DNA of 64,000 bases from Congeria kusceri (Eukaryota > Mollusca > Bivalvia > Myida > Dreissenidae): NCBI GenBank assembly GCA_027627225.1, contig JAPFQT010000384.1, positions 1-64,000 on the forward strand, given 5' to 3'. Both the position numbers and the translations under genes were made by a program. Under the pieces are notes generated by a model. It was given only the letters and a program-made list of their open reading frames with translations. It was not told the DNA's origin and searched no databases. Of this stretch, positions 10,014-22,286 are shown one piece after another (the first letter of the stretch is position 1; each line of letters opens with the position of its first letter).

Positions 10014-10051
<38 letters not shown>

Positions 10052-10106
10052 CCGTAGTAGTAATAGTAGTAATAGTAGTAGTAGCAGTAGTAGTAGTGGT
10101 AGTAGG
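9668..10106. repeat. Compound TTA/TAG/CAG triplet microsatellite
   Basis: (TTA)n at 9668-9697 leads into about 400 bp of TAG-phase triplets with an internal CAG run (9851-9880) and occasional GAA, GGT and AAT variants. The long Thr/Ala/Asn homopolymer frame on the minus strand is an artefact of the triplet period. Confidence 0.95.
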
Positions 10107-10711
10107 CATGGTGATCTTGATATGCCGTTTTATTTATGTCAAAGTTATATGTCACTTGCATATACCAATAAATGATGTTTATACATATTTCAGTTCCGCT
10201 ACATTAGCACGCAGATATAAAAAAAGATATTCATAAATGTAGAAGCCTACCTTACGACTGCAGACCAATAAACATCCGTGTTCAACCTGTATTTCATTAA
10301 GCTGAATATGAAAATGACCACTAACTGCTGTTCATAACTAAATGACCAAATGGAATTCCGCATGTAAATAGTCGCATGGTGCAACAACCCACGCGGAAAA
10401 CCCATAACTTCGGAACGATTCGTCTATTTCCGCTATGCGTTCGTCTTGCCGTAAATTGCCGATATGATGCGAATGTGCGACACGTGTCTATATTTAGATT
10501 GCCAACGTGTACATAAACAACTGATTTACGAACAGAAAAACCCAAATGACAACTTAACATTAAATGATAAGTTGTTAATTAAATTGGTTTATGGTGTTAC
10601 AGTAACACAATATATGGGAAATTATTTGTTCAACATTACGACATTAAGAATTTGATAGATCTACAATTTAACTAATAATTCTGTGCAATATTCTTCTTTA
10701 GTTTAACGCTG
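10107..10711. other. Non-coding, no feature recognised
   Basis: No credible coding or repeat structure. Frames of 63-97 codons here show no recognisable domain. Confidence 0.5.
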
Positions 10712-11042
10712 TTTATGCACCTATCACTATTTCCTCCCCCCAGCGGAGGTGCTACGGGCTGACTCAGGGGAATTTGACTTATTTATTTTATTTTTCTGGT
10801 GTCTAATTACCCACCCTAGAGCCAAGCGTTTTGGTCTAAATCCCCGCAGTGGGAAGAGATGCTTGGTATATGGCCCGGGGGTGGAGGGGGGGGGGGGGGA
10901 ATATTACTGGGATTTCCGACCAAAGTCTATTTCCCGGGACCCAGATTCATTCGGCGTGTGAAATTCCCGCCTGTCGGGATCGCCTTCTGTCTAAAGTCCC
11001 ATATATGAACTACCACCCCTATCTATTGATAGGTGCATTATA
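10712..11042. mobile_element. Non-autonomous element with inverted ends (about 330 bp)
   Basis: TTATGCACCTATCACTAT at the left end (10713-10730) is complemented, with few mismatches, by CTATTGATAGGTGCATTA at the right end (11023-11040). The interior holds a C-run (10735-10741), a long G-run (about 10876-10899) and GGCCCGGG, with no plausible frame. The structure fits a MITE. A possible TTA/TA target duplication is too short to be sure. Confidence 0.55.
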
Positions 11043-11640
11043 GGAGTCATTGATTATAAACATCACATGCTAAACACAATGATAGTTGTGTCAGTTGATA
11101 CCTTTCATTTTCACAGTGATCAACGCTGGTAAATGTTGTATTTTACCTATGTAATGCAGACTAATTTAGAGCATGATGTTTTACACGCAGTAAGCAAACA
11201 ACAACGATGAATTAATCAGAGGCGGTTTTAGAGGGGGACGGAGGCGGCTTACGCACCCTCTAAAATTATCCAACTTTTGATTTTAAAACCTCACACCATC
11301 TAAAAACATATGCATAAGTTCGTTACATTTCCTAGAGGGATCTATGTAATAGTTGTCGCATACTTTTAGCGAAATATGTAAGTTATTAAACGCGCCCTGC
11401 GGGAGTTTTCTTTGGATGGGCATCGTAAAAAGTTGCAATGTCATAAATATGGTATAAAACACTTGTAGCACACTTTGACCTCAGTATGTTAATAATTATA
11501 TCTCGACTTGCGGGCTCTTTAAATAACTAACGTATTTCGGTAAAGTATGCTACGACTATTACCTATAAATAGCACTCTGGTTTCAATTTTAAAATATGTG
11601 TTTTCTGCGTTAAAGCGAGTGTTTTCTAGTCCGACTTCAA
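11043..11640. other. Non-coding, no feature recognised
   Basis: Contains a short inverted pair TTTTAGAGGG / CCCTCTAAAA (about 11227-11267), otherwise nothing that I can assign. Confidence 0.5.
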
Positions 11641-13140
11641 CGTGAAACCAGTGCGTTATAATTCTACTGTATTGTGAAACCAATGATACATTTATATATA
11701 CTGTGGAACCAGCGTGTTACAATTTGATTATAATGTGTTACAACTGCACTATATTGTGAAACAAGTATAATTCAACTAGACCATATCGTGTAGTCAGTGT
11801 GTTACAATTAAACATAATTGAAGCCAATGTGTTACAACTGACCTTTATTAAAATCCAGTGTGTTATAACTAGACTATATTGTGCATCAGGCGTGTTACAA
11901 CTGGTCTATACTGTGCATCCAACGTGTTACAACTGGACAATATTGTGGAACCAGCGTGTTACAACTGGACAATATTGTGAAACCAGCGTGTTACAACTGG
12001 ACAATATTGTGCATTCAGCGTGTTACAACTGGACACTATTGTGCATCCAGCGTGTTACAACTGGACAATATTGCGAAACCAGCGTGTTACAAATGGACAA
12101 TATTGTGAAACCAGCGTGTTACAACTGGACAATATTGTGCATTCAGCGTGTTACAACTGGACACTATTGTGCATCCAGCGTGTTACAACTGGACAATATT
12201 GCGAAACCAGCGTTTTTCATCTGGACAATATTGTACATTCAGCGTGTTACAACTGGACAATATTGCGAAACCAGCGTTTTACATCTGGACTATATTGTGC
12301 ATCCAGCGTGTTACAACTGGACAATATTGCGAAACCAGCGTTTTACATCTGGACAATATTGTGCATTCAGCGTGTTACAACTGGGCACTATTGTGCATCC
12401 AGCGTGTTACAACTGGACTATATTGTGCATACAGAGTGTTACAATCGGACTATATTGTGCATACAGCGTGTTACAACTAGACTATATTGTTCATCCAGCG
12501 TGTTACAACTGGACTATTTAGTGCATCCAGCGTGTTACAACTGGACAATATTGTGCATCCAGCGTGTTAAAATTGGACCATATTGTGCAACCAGTGTGTT
12601 ACAACTGTACAATATTGTACATCCAGCGTGTTACAACTGGACTATATCGTGCATCCAGCGTGTTACAACTGGACTATATTGTGAAAACAATGTTACAACT
12701 GGACTTTATTGTGAAACCAGTGTGTTACAACTGGACTACATTTGTGCACCAAGTGTGTTACAAAGGACTATATTGTGCATCCAGCGTGTTAAAACAGGAC
12801 ACTATAGTGCATCCAGCGTGTTACAACTGGACTATATTGTGCATCCAGTGTGTTGCAACTGGACTATATTGTGCATCCAGTGTGTTACAACTGGACTATA
12901 TTGTGCAACCAGCGTGTTACAACTGGACTATATTGTGAAACCATCGTGTTACAACTGGATTATATTTTGCATCCAGCGTGTTACAACTGGACAATATTGT
13001 GAAACCAGCGTGCTACAACTGGACTATATTGTGCAACCAGTGTGTTACAACTGGGCTATATTGTGCATCCAGCGTGTTACAACTGGACTATATTGTGAAA
13101 CCAGTGTGTTACAACTGGTCTATATTGTGGAAACAATGGT
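11641..13140. repeat. 32-bp minisatellite, about 47 copies, with a 128-bp higher-order period
   Basis: The unit is GTGTTACAACTGGACWATAT followed by TGTGMAWCCAGC, giving 32 bp. Most units differ in a short tag (GTGAAACC, GTGCATTC, GTGCATCC or GCGAAACC). The tag order is copied with a period of four units: GTGAAACC at 11977 recurs at 12105, exactly 128 bp on, with the following tags in the same order. The left edge (11641-11900) is strongly decayed. Long plus-strand frames (up to 426 codons) exist only because stops are rare in all phases of the unit. No gene is called. Confidence 0.95.
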
Positions 13141-13610
13141 AAAACATGTGTCGATTTCTACAGGTCTTATTAATTGTAACGAAAATAGTCACACTTTTTG
13201 TTCGAACACGTTTCGTTTAAAAAAAAAAAATGATGTAATTGGGTCGTGGTTGAATCGCGCCCTTCACTTTGAATGTAAATGGATACTAAATGTTAATTGA
13301 CCTTACAATCTGCCTTTTATCAAGTCAGGTATACGTAGTAATGTGATACCAAAACCTATTAGCAGGTTCAATGGAATTTACAGTCAATAATCTTAGATCG
13401 CCCATTAATCTCTAATTGTAAAATTCTGACACACTAGATTGTGGTGCAATGCGTTCAGCGACGATATTCACCTTTTCAATTTTAGAAATATCTAATACTT
13501 GGTAAAGCATGTATAATGTATAACAATATGGCTGGGACGCTCAAAACATTTACGTCCAACGAAATCATACCGTCGTTTGATCATGATGAAATCAAACACA
13601 AAAATACTGG
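13141..13610. other. Non-coding, no feature recognised
   Basis: Intergenic sequence with an A-run at 13219-13229. No gene or repeat that I recognise. Confidence 0.55.
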
Positions 13611-13780
13611 AGTTGCGTCGCGGGAAAACCGGTCTTAATGCATGTGCGTAAAGTGTCGTCCAGGATTAGCCTGTGCAGTCCGCACTTTCCGCTTTCATGG
13701 TATTTTCTGTTTCAAGGAAGTCTCTTCTAAACATAAATCCACTGTAGGCGGAAAGTGCCGTCCTGGAGTAGCCTTTGCGG
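13611..13780 (+). mobile_element. Double-hairpin MITE, degraded copy
   Basis: The left terminus and first hairpin arm are present, but the returning arm is deleted: CCGCAC joins directly to TTTCCGC. A 20-bp loss between two CAC trinucleotides would explain this. The centre (TCTCTTCTAAACA) is intact, and the copy breaks off inside the second hairpin. Confidence 0.8.
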
Positions 13781-15074
13781 AAATGTGACCAAAACATATG
13801 CTTGTTATACAATTTTAAAAGAGCGCATTAACTATATATCATATAACGGGAACATTCTTAACATGTTTAATAGCGTTAGCATGACATTTTGACTTTGCGT
13901 ACATCAATGCATCGTAGATAAAGAAGAAAAATAATTATTATTTATTAAGAATACTTTCATGCATTTAATCTGCAATCTGCTGTGTTCACAGTTTGTGGAT
14001 AGGCAATATAATGATGTTATTTTACTTACGATGTTTTGTACCAATCTCTTAACAGTTAAGTTGCGCAATTTCAGTATGTGTAATCGTTATCAATAACTTC
14101 GCAATCCAGTGCGAAACGCCGTACACTAACCAAGACGCAATCCCGCATGTCTTTTAATCAACAGATAAACAGGGCGTTTGTGAAGTGTTAAACCATTTGA
14201 TGGCGATAGCTTTGTTCTTATTTGGCACAATTCCTGATTACGAGGTATAAAATATTTTATCTTAAATCGCAATCTCCGAATCTGTCAACCCCCTTGTTCG
14301 AAAATCGCTCGATGATTTCCGAATGTACTTCCGAAAATTAACGAACTATGTGTCACATCATTTTTCACACTTAGATTCGCCCGCTCGGATTGAGTCGGTT
14401 TTATTCGTCCGTTTCCGACGAAGGCCATAATATTAATTAAATATGCCGAACCAAATTTGATTATTCAGCTGATCGGATGATCGAAATGAAAAGAACATTT
14501 CCCCGAAAGGCGTACTTGATATGTAATAAAACAGAATATACAATGGCGCAATTTACTGTGAATTGTTGTGCCTGTTTGTTAACACAGGCACTCTCATTAA
14601 AGGGACTTTGTCAACGAAACATTGGCTCCATATTGCACTATAAATTATTTTATATGATAGTAATGCGCTATCCTAGAACATGCTTTAAATAAATCAAAAA
14701 TAATGTCATACACAATAAGATATTTGATAAAAACTAATAAGCAACAGAGTCTGAACAATATAAAACTTAACCAAATGCGCTATCATGTTAGGTAAGGAAT
14801 CGTGTGTACAATATGGTTATATAAAATGCTCCCAATTCTGACGTCAAAATGTAAACAGGAAAAGGGCCAAACAAACAAAATGCGCGTTAACTCTTTTCCC
14901 ATTATATATACCCTGTTTTAACCGTTAATATATGCGAGTATTAATATATAAATTGCAGATTTAAAAAAAAAGAAATTGCCCCATTGGGTCCTTTTTCGAT
15001 GACATTGTCCCTTTACAATCAAATCCTAGCGTTGTTAGGATCTGAAGGCATCGTATAACAGGTCACGTTCAAGT
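13781..15074. other. Non-coding, no feature recognised
   Basis: About 1.3 kb of AT-rich intergenic DNA. The 71-codon frame at 14477-14692 has no recognisable domain. No repeat structure seen. Confidence 0.5.
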
Positions 15075-15358
15075 GACCTTCCGAACAATACAAATCTCAG
15101 CCCTGCTGTTGACCTTCCGAACAATACAAATCTCAGCCCTGCTGTTGACCCCGAACAATACAAATCTCAGCCCTGCTGTTGACCTTCCGAACACTACAAA
15201 TCTCAGCCCTGCTGTTGACCTTCCGAACAATACAAATCTCAGCCCTGCTGATGACCGTCCGAACAATACAAATCTCAGCCCTGCTGTTGACCTTCCGAAC
15301 AATACAAATCTCAGCCCTGCTGTTGACCTTCCGAACAATACAAATCTCAGCCCTGCTG
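15075..15358. repeat. 36-bp minisatellite, 8 copies
   Basis: CCGAAC recurs at 15081, 15117, 15151, 15187, 15223, 15259, 15295 and 15331. The period is 36 bp except for one 34-bp unit that lost TT. Copies are almost identical, so the expansion is recent. The period is a multiple of three, which produces 12-residue peptide repeats in several frames on both strands. The 2-bp loss breaks every frame and argues against coding. Confidence 0.93.
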
Positions 15359-15698
15359 CGCCCATTGAAATTGCTTTTTGCACAGCAAAGTTTGACCACG
15401 TTTAAAAAAAGTGATGCCTATCCAACTGGTCCTCGGGAATAAATCATTTACAGTTAATTTTCGTGTGGATAACAATGGATATAGTGGTACCTTAGGCGAC
15501 TAGACACCCGAAGTTCACGTTACTTCTGTGCATAGTTTTTGTGTTTTATATATCAGTTATACCTCAACATTTTGAAGGCAACAATATGATTGGCTCCGGA
15601 AAAGGTAATCTGAATGTGACCCCTATTGCGATGTCATCAGATCCAGTCAGCGGATAATATAGTAGTGTCAGACTGGAGATGATTTTAATGGGATTGTT
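15359..15698. other. Non-coding, no feature recognised
   Basis: Nothing recognised between the minisatellite and the next MITE copy. Confidence 0.5.
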
Positions 15699-15853
15699 AA
15701 CACAGGTAATACATTACGACACTTTTCCCTTTTATGGTATTTTCTATTTCAGGCAGTCTCTTCTAAACATAAATCCACTGTAGGCGGAAAGTGTCGTCCC
15801 GGATAAGCCTTTACGCACATGCACTAAGCCCGGTTTTCCCACGACACGCCTCA
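15699..15853 (+). mobile_element. Double-hairpin MITE, 5'-truncated copy lacking one hairpin arm
   Basis: Begins in the first hairpin (ACGACACTTTTCC), carries the conserved centre (TCTCTTCTAAACA, AATCCACTGTAGG) and ends with the ACACGCCTCA terminus at 15853. In the second hairpin GCCT joins directly to TTACGCAC, so the returning arm is missing. Confidence 0.8.
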
Positions 15854-16181
15854 AAATTATTATATTATTAAGATTGTTGTCATATCATTATGCACAAACG
15901 CACATAATGGAATCGCAACGATTGGATTGGTTTATTACAAAACAGTTAAATTGATGGGAAAATAAAACATTTGTCAGTAGTTCTGCATACTGTTTGTATT
16001 GTGCAAACAAGTTGGGCCATGGTACATTCATCTTCAAATGTTTATACAACCCTCTGTAACACTGGCCGACCGGGTCATTCAACATTAGAACGCATTAAAA
16101 GCCCAAAATACACAATATACCTAAAGTGCCCAAAATACACAATATACATATAATGTACCTACATAACTACCTAATAGATTT
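15854..16181. other. Non-coding, no feature recognised
   Basis: Contains a direct duplication of CCCAAAATACACAATATAC (16102-16120 and 16130-16148), otherwise unremarkable. Confidence 0.55.
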
Positions 16182-16442
16182 GAGGCGTGTCGTGGGAAAA
16201 CCGGGCTTAATGCATATGCGTAAAGTGTCGTCCAGGATTAGCCTGTGCAGTCCGCACAGGCTAATCCAGGACGGCGTTTTCCGCTTTTTTGGTATTTTCT
16301 GTTTCAAAGTAGTCTCTTCTAAACATAAATCCACTGTAGGCGGAAAGAGCTGTCCTGGATGAACCTGTGCGGACTTCACAGGCTGATCCGGGACGACACT
16401 TAACGCACATGCATTAAGCCTGGTTTTCCCAGGACACGCCTC
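16182..16442 (+). mobile_element. Double-hairpin MITE, best-preserved copy (261 bp)
   Basis: The left end GAGGCGTGTCGTGGGAAAAC pairs with the right end GTTTTCCCAGGACACGCCTC. Hairpin 1 (about 16226-16278) has nearly perfect arms around GCAGTCCGC. Hairpin 2 (about 16344-16402) is more decayed. The length agrees with the copy at 373-634. Confidence 0.88.
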
Positions 16443-16598
16443 CTATATACATTATTACATTACTGTACTTTAGCTCTCCTTTAAATGTTTACCTTAAAGT
16501 CCTGTTTTCGTCAGCACTAAGTTTCGTAAAACCTATGTATTTAAGCTCGATTGTGTAGAGAGCCTGAAGCTTATTGTGGCACTTTCGATTCAGTTTCC
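16443..16598. other. Non-coding spacer
   Basis: Short unique sequence between the MITE and the SINE-derived array. No feature seen. Confidence 0.5.
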
Positions 16599-17478
16599 TG
16601 GGTAGAACCAGTACTTGGTGTCTTTTGAGTAGGGATTGAGCTCATGACCTCTTGATCGCCTGGCGGACACCATATCCATTACACCATTGCGACCTGGGTA
16701 GAACCAGTACTTGGCGTCTTTTGAGTAGGGATCGCATGGCGGACACCATATGCATTACACCAATGCGACCTGGGTAGAACCAGTACCTGGTGTCTTTTGA
16801 TTAGGGATCGCATGACGGACACCATATCCATTACACCACTGCGACCTGGGTAGAACCAGTACTTGGTGTCTTTTGAGTAGGGATTGAACTCACAACCTCA
16901 CGATCGCAAGACGGACACCATATCCATTACACCACTGCGACCTGGGTAGAACCAGTACTTGGTGTCTTTTGAGTAGGGATTGAACTCACAACCTCACGAT
17001 CGCAAGACGGACACCATATCCATTACACCACTGTAACCTAGGTAGAAGCAGTACTTGGTGTCTTTTGAGTAGGGATTGAACTCACAACCTCACGATCGCA
17101 AGACGGACACCATATCCATTACACCACTGCGACCTGGGTAGAACCAGTACTTGGCGTCTTTTGAATAGGGATCGCATGGCGGACACCATATCCATTACAC
17201 CACTGTGACCTGGGTAGAACCAGTACTTGGTGTCTTTTGAATAGGGATCGCATGGCGGACACCATATCCATTACACCACTGTGACCTGGGTAGAACCAGT
17301 ACTTGGTGTCTTTTGAGTAGGGATTGAACTCACAACCTCACGATCGCAAGACGGACACCATATCCATTACACCACTGCGACCTGGGTAGAACCAGTACTT
17401 GGTGTCTTTTGAGTAGGGATTGAACTTACAACCTCACGATCGCAAGACGGACACCATATCCATTACACCACTGTAATC
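16599..17478 (-). repeat. Tandem array of a tRNA-derived SINE, 10 copies of 96 or 76 bp
   Basis: On the minus strand each long unit reads like a tRNA head: GTCGCAGTGGTGTAATGGAT (A-box region), a loop with TTGCGAT, then GTGAGTTCAATCCC (B box), followed by a non-tRNA tail with CAAAAGACACC. Unit starts (plus strand, TGGGTAG) are 16599, 16695, 16771, 16847, 16943, 17039, 17135, 17211, 17287 and 17383. Lengths are therefore 96, 76, 76, 96, 96, 96, 76, 76, 96 and 96 bp. The 76-bp form has lost exactly 20 bp between two GAT trinucleotides, which removes the B box. Units 2-5 recur as units 7-10 at +440 bp. The arginine-like parent tRNA is a guess. Confidence 0.85.
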
Positions 17479-17527
17479 TCGACCTCGTCAGCACTTAATG
17501 CAAACATACGTGGTCAGTAATGTACAC

Positions 17528-17591
17528 GTTATATTACACCAATGTTATATTACACCAATGTTATATTACACCAATGTTATATTACACCAAT
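17528..17591. repeat. 16-bp tandem repeat, 4 copies
   Basis: GTTATATTACACCAAT is repeated four times without variation. Confidence 0.93.
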
Positions 17592-18160
17592 TTTTGAAAC
17601 TATGATCTACATGCTAACTATAAGTTACCTGATGTTCTGTTTCAGTATTGTTGTTTCTATAGTCGTTCATGTTGGACCCAGACAATGTCCAGCTAATTGT
17701 TTGCAGATCCGGTACTTAAAATTGATTCTGGTGTTTTTATAAACATACGTTTACATTATCTTTCAGTATAAAATTGTAAGCCGGCATCCATCTTCATTTC
17801 AATTAATTTCCCATCATACACTCACTTTCATGTCATTCAAATCAAAGTTATAAATGCCTTAATGCGTACTGACAACGTATCCTTTCCACTATCAATTAAT
17901 GCCAATCCGTTACACAATCTTCATAAAAAAAGTCAACGCCAACCGTATTATCACATTAAATAAGAATAACAAGCTTCGGAATTTAAATCCGCATTATATC
18001 ACACCCATTGTCTTACAACTCGACGCGGCTACTTGTCCGTAAAATGTAAACTTCAATTAAGACTATTTGGCAGCGGCAGGTTAGTACGGTTTAAAAAACC
18101 ACTATGTCCAATTTCTCTCAATGATACCCCCGTATAACTGCTTGATAAATGTTCGTGTCC
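17592..18160. other. Non-coding, no feature recognised
   Basis: AT-rich intergenic sequence. No gene or repeat identified. Confidence 0.55.
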
Positions 18161-18548
18161 TCAGGCCAGAGTTTTTGTATTTCTTGGTTCTCAGACATTT
18201 TTGGAAAAGTGTCCGGTTGGATGAGGGAAAAAAATAACAATAAAAAACAACAACACAGTAAATTCATGACTGGAATTTCACAAATGGAAACGGGCAGTGA
18301 TATCAAAATCTTAATTCTTTATTACTTACAAAAATCATATTACACAACATTAACTTGATCACTTAATCACTAGATTCTACATGATAACCATGACATTGAT
18401 ATTTTTTGGCATTCCGTGTAGCAGGTTGAAACCCTTTTACAAGGTCATTTTACGATATCGGTTACATTCTAAAATTATTTTTTTTGCTTTTTGGAAAACA
18501 GCGGGTCGGCGGATCCGAGAACCAAGAAATAAAAAAACTCTCGCCTGA
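18161..18548. mobile_element. Foldback element with about 32-bp inverted ends (388 bp)
   Basis: TCAGGCCAGAGTTTTTGTAT (18161-18180) plus TTCTTGGTTCTC (18181-18192) is complemented by GAGAACCAAGAAAT...CTCGCCTGA (18517-18548) with two mismatches. The inner flanks share GGAAAA stretches. No coding capacity. Part of the right arm (18502-18521) also occurs at 797-816. Confidence 0.65.
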
Positions 18549-19949
<1,401 letters not shown>

Positions 19950-22286
19950 CGTTGATCTGTCTGTGCACACTTCACATCTTACTATATCAAAATACATCGC
20001 AAGATAAGTGATGATAGTTCCACGTTGCTACGTTCCCGAAATGCGCAAGCGTTTAATGTTTCTCTATTTCCAGCATTCGGTTGTTTTGATTGCCTTTTTA
20101 ACAGTATTACTGCGAGTTGGTAAATCACACGCACCTGTTGGCAAGTCATAACGTTTTGTTGATAGTGAAACACCAATTGTATTGCTCAAACAAAATGTTT
20201 CGTCAACTCCACAGTGGGAGATTTCTCAATATACCTGTGTTCTTAAATATAATTATTGCATTGACAATATTTGAAGATCGTTCATAATAATGCAAAAGGA
20301 TACCTCCCGTTTTGAAACGTTAATGTTTGGTTTGCCGTTGTCTTTTAGTCTTGACATTGTTTGCTTGCTTTTAGTTGGGATAAAAAAAATATTGTCCGAA
20401 TACATGATATCGTCTATAGCATGAAGTACATTCATTTGTTCTATTACAAACATATCCCTACATCTTTTAAGCACGCATTTTGTGTGTATATATTTTATTA
20501 ATCTTCATTTGAATAAAAATGGACAGTTAAAATGGGCTCTAGATAATGTTTCAGCATTTTTGCTATTATTGTATGCCACGCTTAAATTCCAAAAATGTAA
20601 TTATTTTGTACGCCAACTTTTAATATGATATTAAATATAGTGCATGTTTGTGTAAGAAAAAGAACATATAAGCATAATAATGCGCATTAAATTCAGAATG
20701 CAGAAGTACAAGAGGGATCTTGTATTTGTAATATGCTCCCGACATCCGAGAGCAGTCTACATGAGTTTGCACCATAGACATTCCATCTGGGAGCTCTCAT
20801 TGTCTGTTTTAGGGTATTATGTGTCGATTGCAGGACAAGTATCATTGCCAACTAATTCTAAGTTTAATTAAAAGTAATACACCATACATTCTCCGTAGTA
20901 TGGAAAGCGTTACAGAGTCTTTATAGCTCACTTAAGGTGTTGTTCGATTTCTGTCATTTCCAGCAATGAGTTGCTATAATTGTTTCTGCTTCACTTTTTG
21001 ATACTGTATTGTTGAGTGTTCCATATTTCCAGCATTATGTCGAAAGGCAGTGCTGATCACTGTGTTCGATTGCTGCTTGTAACAATTAAAATTAATTATT
21101 ATAATGCATAATTGTTGTTTCTACAGTGTATTGTATATCCTATAAGTATACCTATTATGTATGCTATAGTGGCAATTGCATATTTCAAGGTTAACACACA
21201 TTTAGTGATATACTAAGAGGGGCTCCCTTCTTACGCATATTGAGTAATGGCGTTTTCTATACGGCTGAATATATGATATCTTCTGAAGCATAAACATAAT
21301 TAATTTCTTATATATTTTAAACGTATCAAATCTATTTGTATTTCAAGCATAAAGTTACATTCGCTTATTTCTTTTGGAAGTATGTTGAGATGCTTGCGCA
21401 TGCATGTGAGGCAAATACCAATGTTATTTTGTAAGGTAAACCAATCTTTTTCATTTTATATGCTAATAATTAAGGATAACAATTAGTTGACAGAATAATC
21501 ATCCGTCTTATGTATGCTGAGTTATCAATTACTTTATTTTCCCTTATGTCTCTCTTGCGTGTTGTTTTTATTATAAGCTTTTTATTCATATTGTCGTTAC
21601 GATTCGATCTTATTAGCTTTTGAATACTTATGGCGAGTTCCGTGTGTAGAGATATCTTGTCTACACCACATATTTATACATGTTTTATAGGTCATAAATA
21701 CATTTATTGCATTGGCAATTTATTAAAACGCAGTAGGACACCTCCAGTTTTGAAATTGTATTGTTTGGTGTGCCATGTTGCCAGCATTATATCGAAGTTA
21801 TGTGCTGGAATTGCTGCATTGCATTTTGTGGGAATTGAATCACTACTATCTGAATACATACTATCTAATAAAACATACAATATATACTTTTTGATCTATT
21901 AGAAACATATCACAACACCTTTAAATCAAGTATTTTCTATGTATACTTTTATGTATTTTTATTTATATACAAACGGACAATTTACATTGTCCATATGCAA
22001 TTTCGTCCATGGTATGTTATTATTTTACTGCGCCAGAAAACCTTCTTCGTCCATATGTGTTAGAACAGACTCTCAAACGACATGAATGGAACATGAGATT
22101 GGATCAGTGTACTTAAACAGCTGCAGAAAATCTGAATAATTGTTAGTTTTGACATACAATTATTACATGGGAATCGAAATCTGTATGGGTTATAAATGTG
22201 ACACTTTCCCTGGGTTTATATATCAAAGGTTTATCATTGTATTTATAACTGCAATAAATATATTTTTTCATTAATGGCTGTAATAG
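19950..22286 (+). repeat. Diverged edge of the 3.1-kb tandem array
   Basis: Modules of the array unit appear here in strongly mutated and rearranged form. TTTCCAGCATTCGG...GCGAGTTG at about 20070-20120 matches the module at 22499-22550. GATACTGTATTGTTGAGTGT at about 21000 matches 23803-23820. The segment 22021-22300 (TTTTACTGCGCCAGA and following) matches 61451-61735. A fused join, CATTCCATCTGGGAGCTCTC near 20780, shows an internal deletion. Decayed monomers at the border and homogenised ones inside are typical of satellite arrays. The outer limit is approximate. Confidence 0.7.

Noticed and set aside
9540..10109. Thr/Ala/Asn-rich 189-codon frame and Val-rich frames
   Set aside because: Pure translation of triplet microsatellites. 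Several frames on both strands are equally open.
11799..13300. Long plus-strand frames (240 and 426 codons) with Cys/Tyr/Trp-rich repeats
   Set aside because: They lie wholly in the 32-bp minisatellite. Since 32 is not a multiple of three, all phases are read in turn and stay open only because the unit lacks stops. The frames start and end without context.
15069..15405. 12-residue peptide repeats in both strands, or a CRISPR-like array
   Set aside because: The 36-bp units are contiguous without spacers. Both strands are open in several frames, and one 34-bp unit breaks them. CRISPR is also not expected in animal DNA.
16599..17478. Cluster of functional tRNA genes
   Set aside because: The acceptor stem does not close, a SINE-like tail is attached, and four of the ten units lack the B box.
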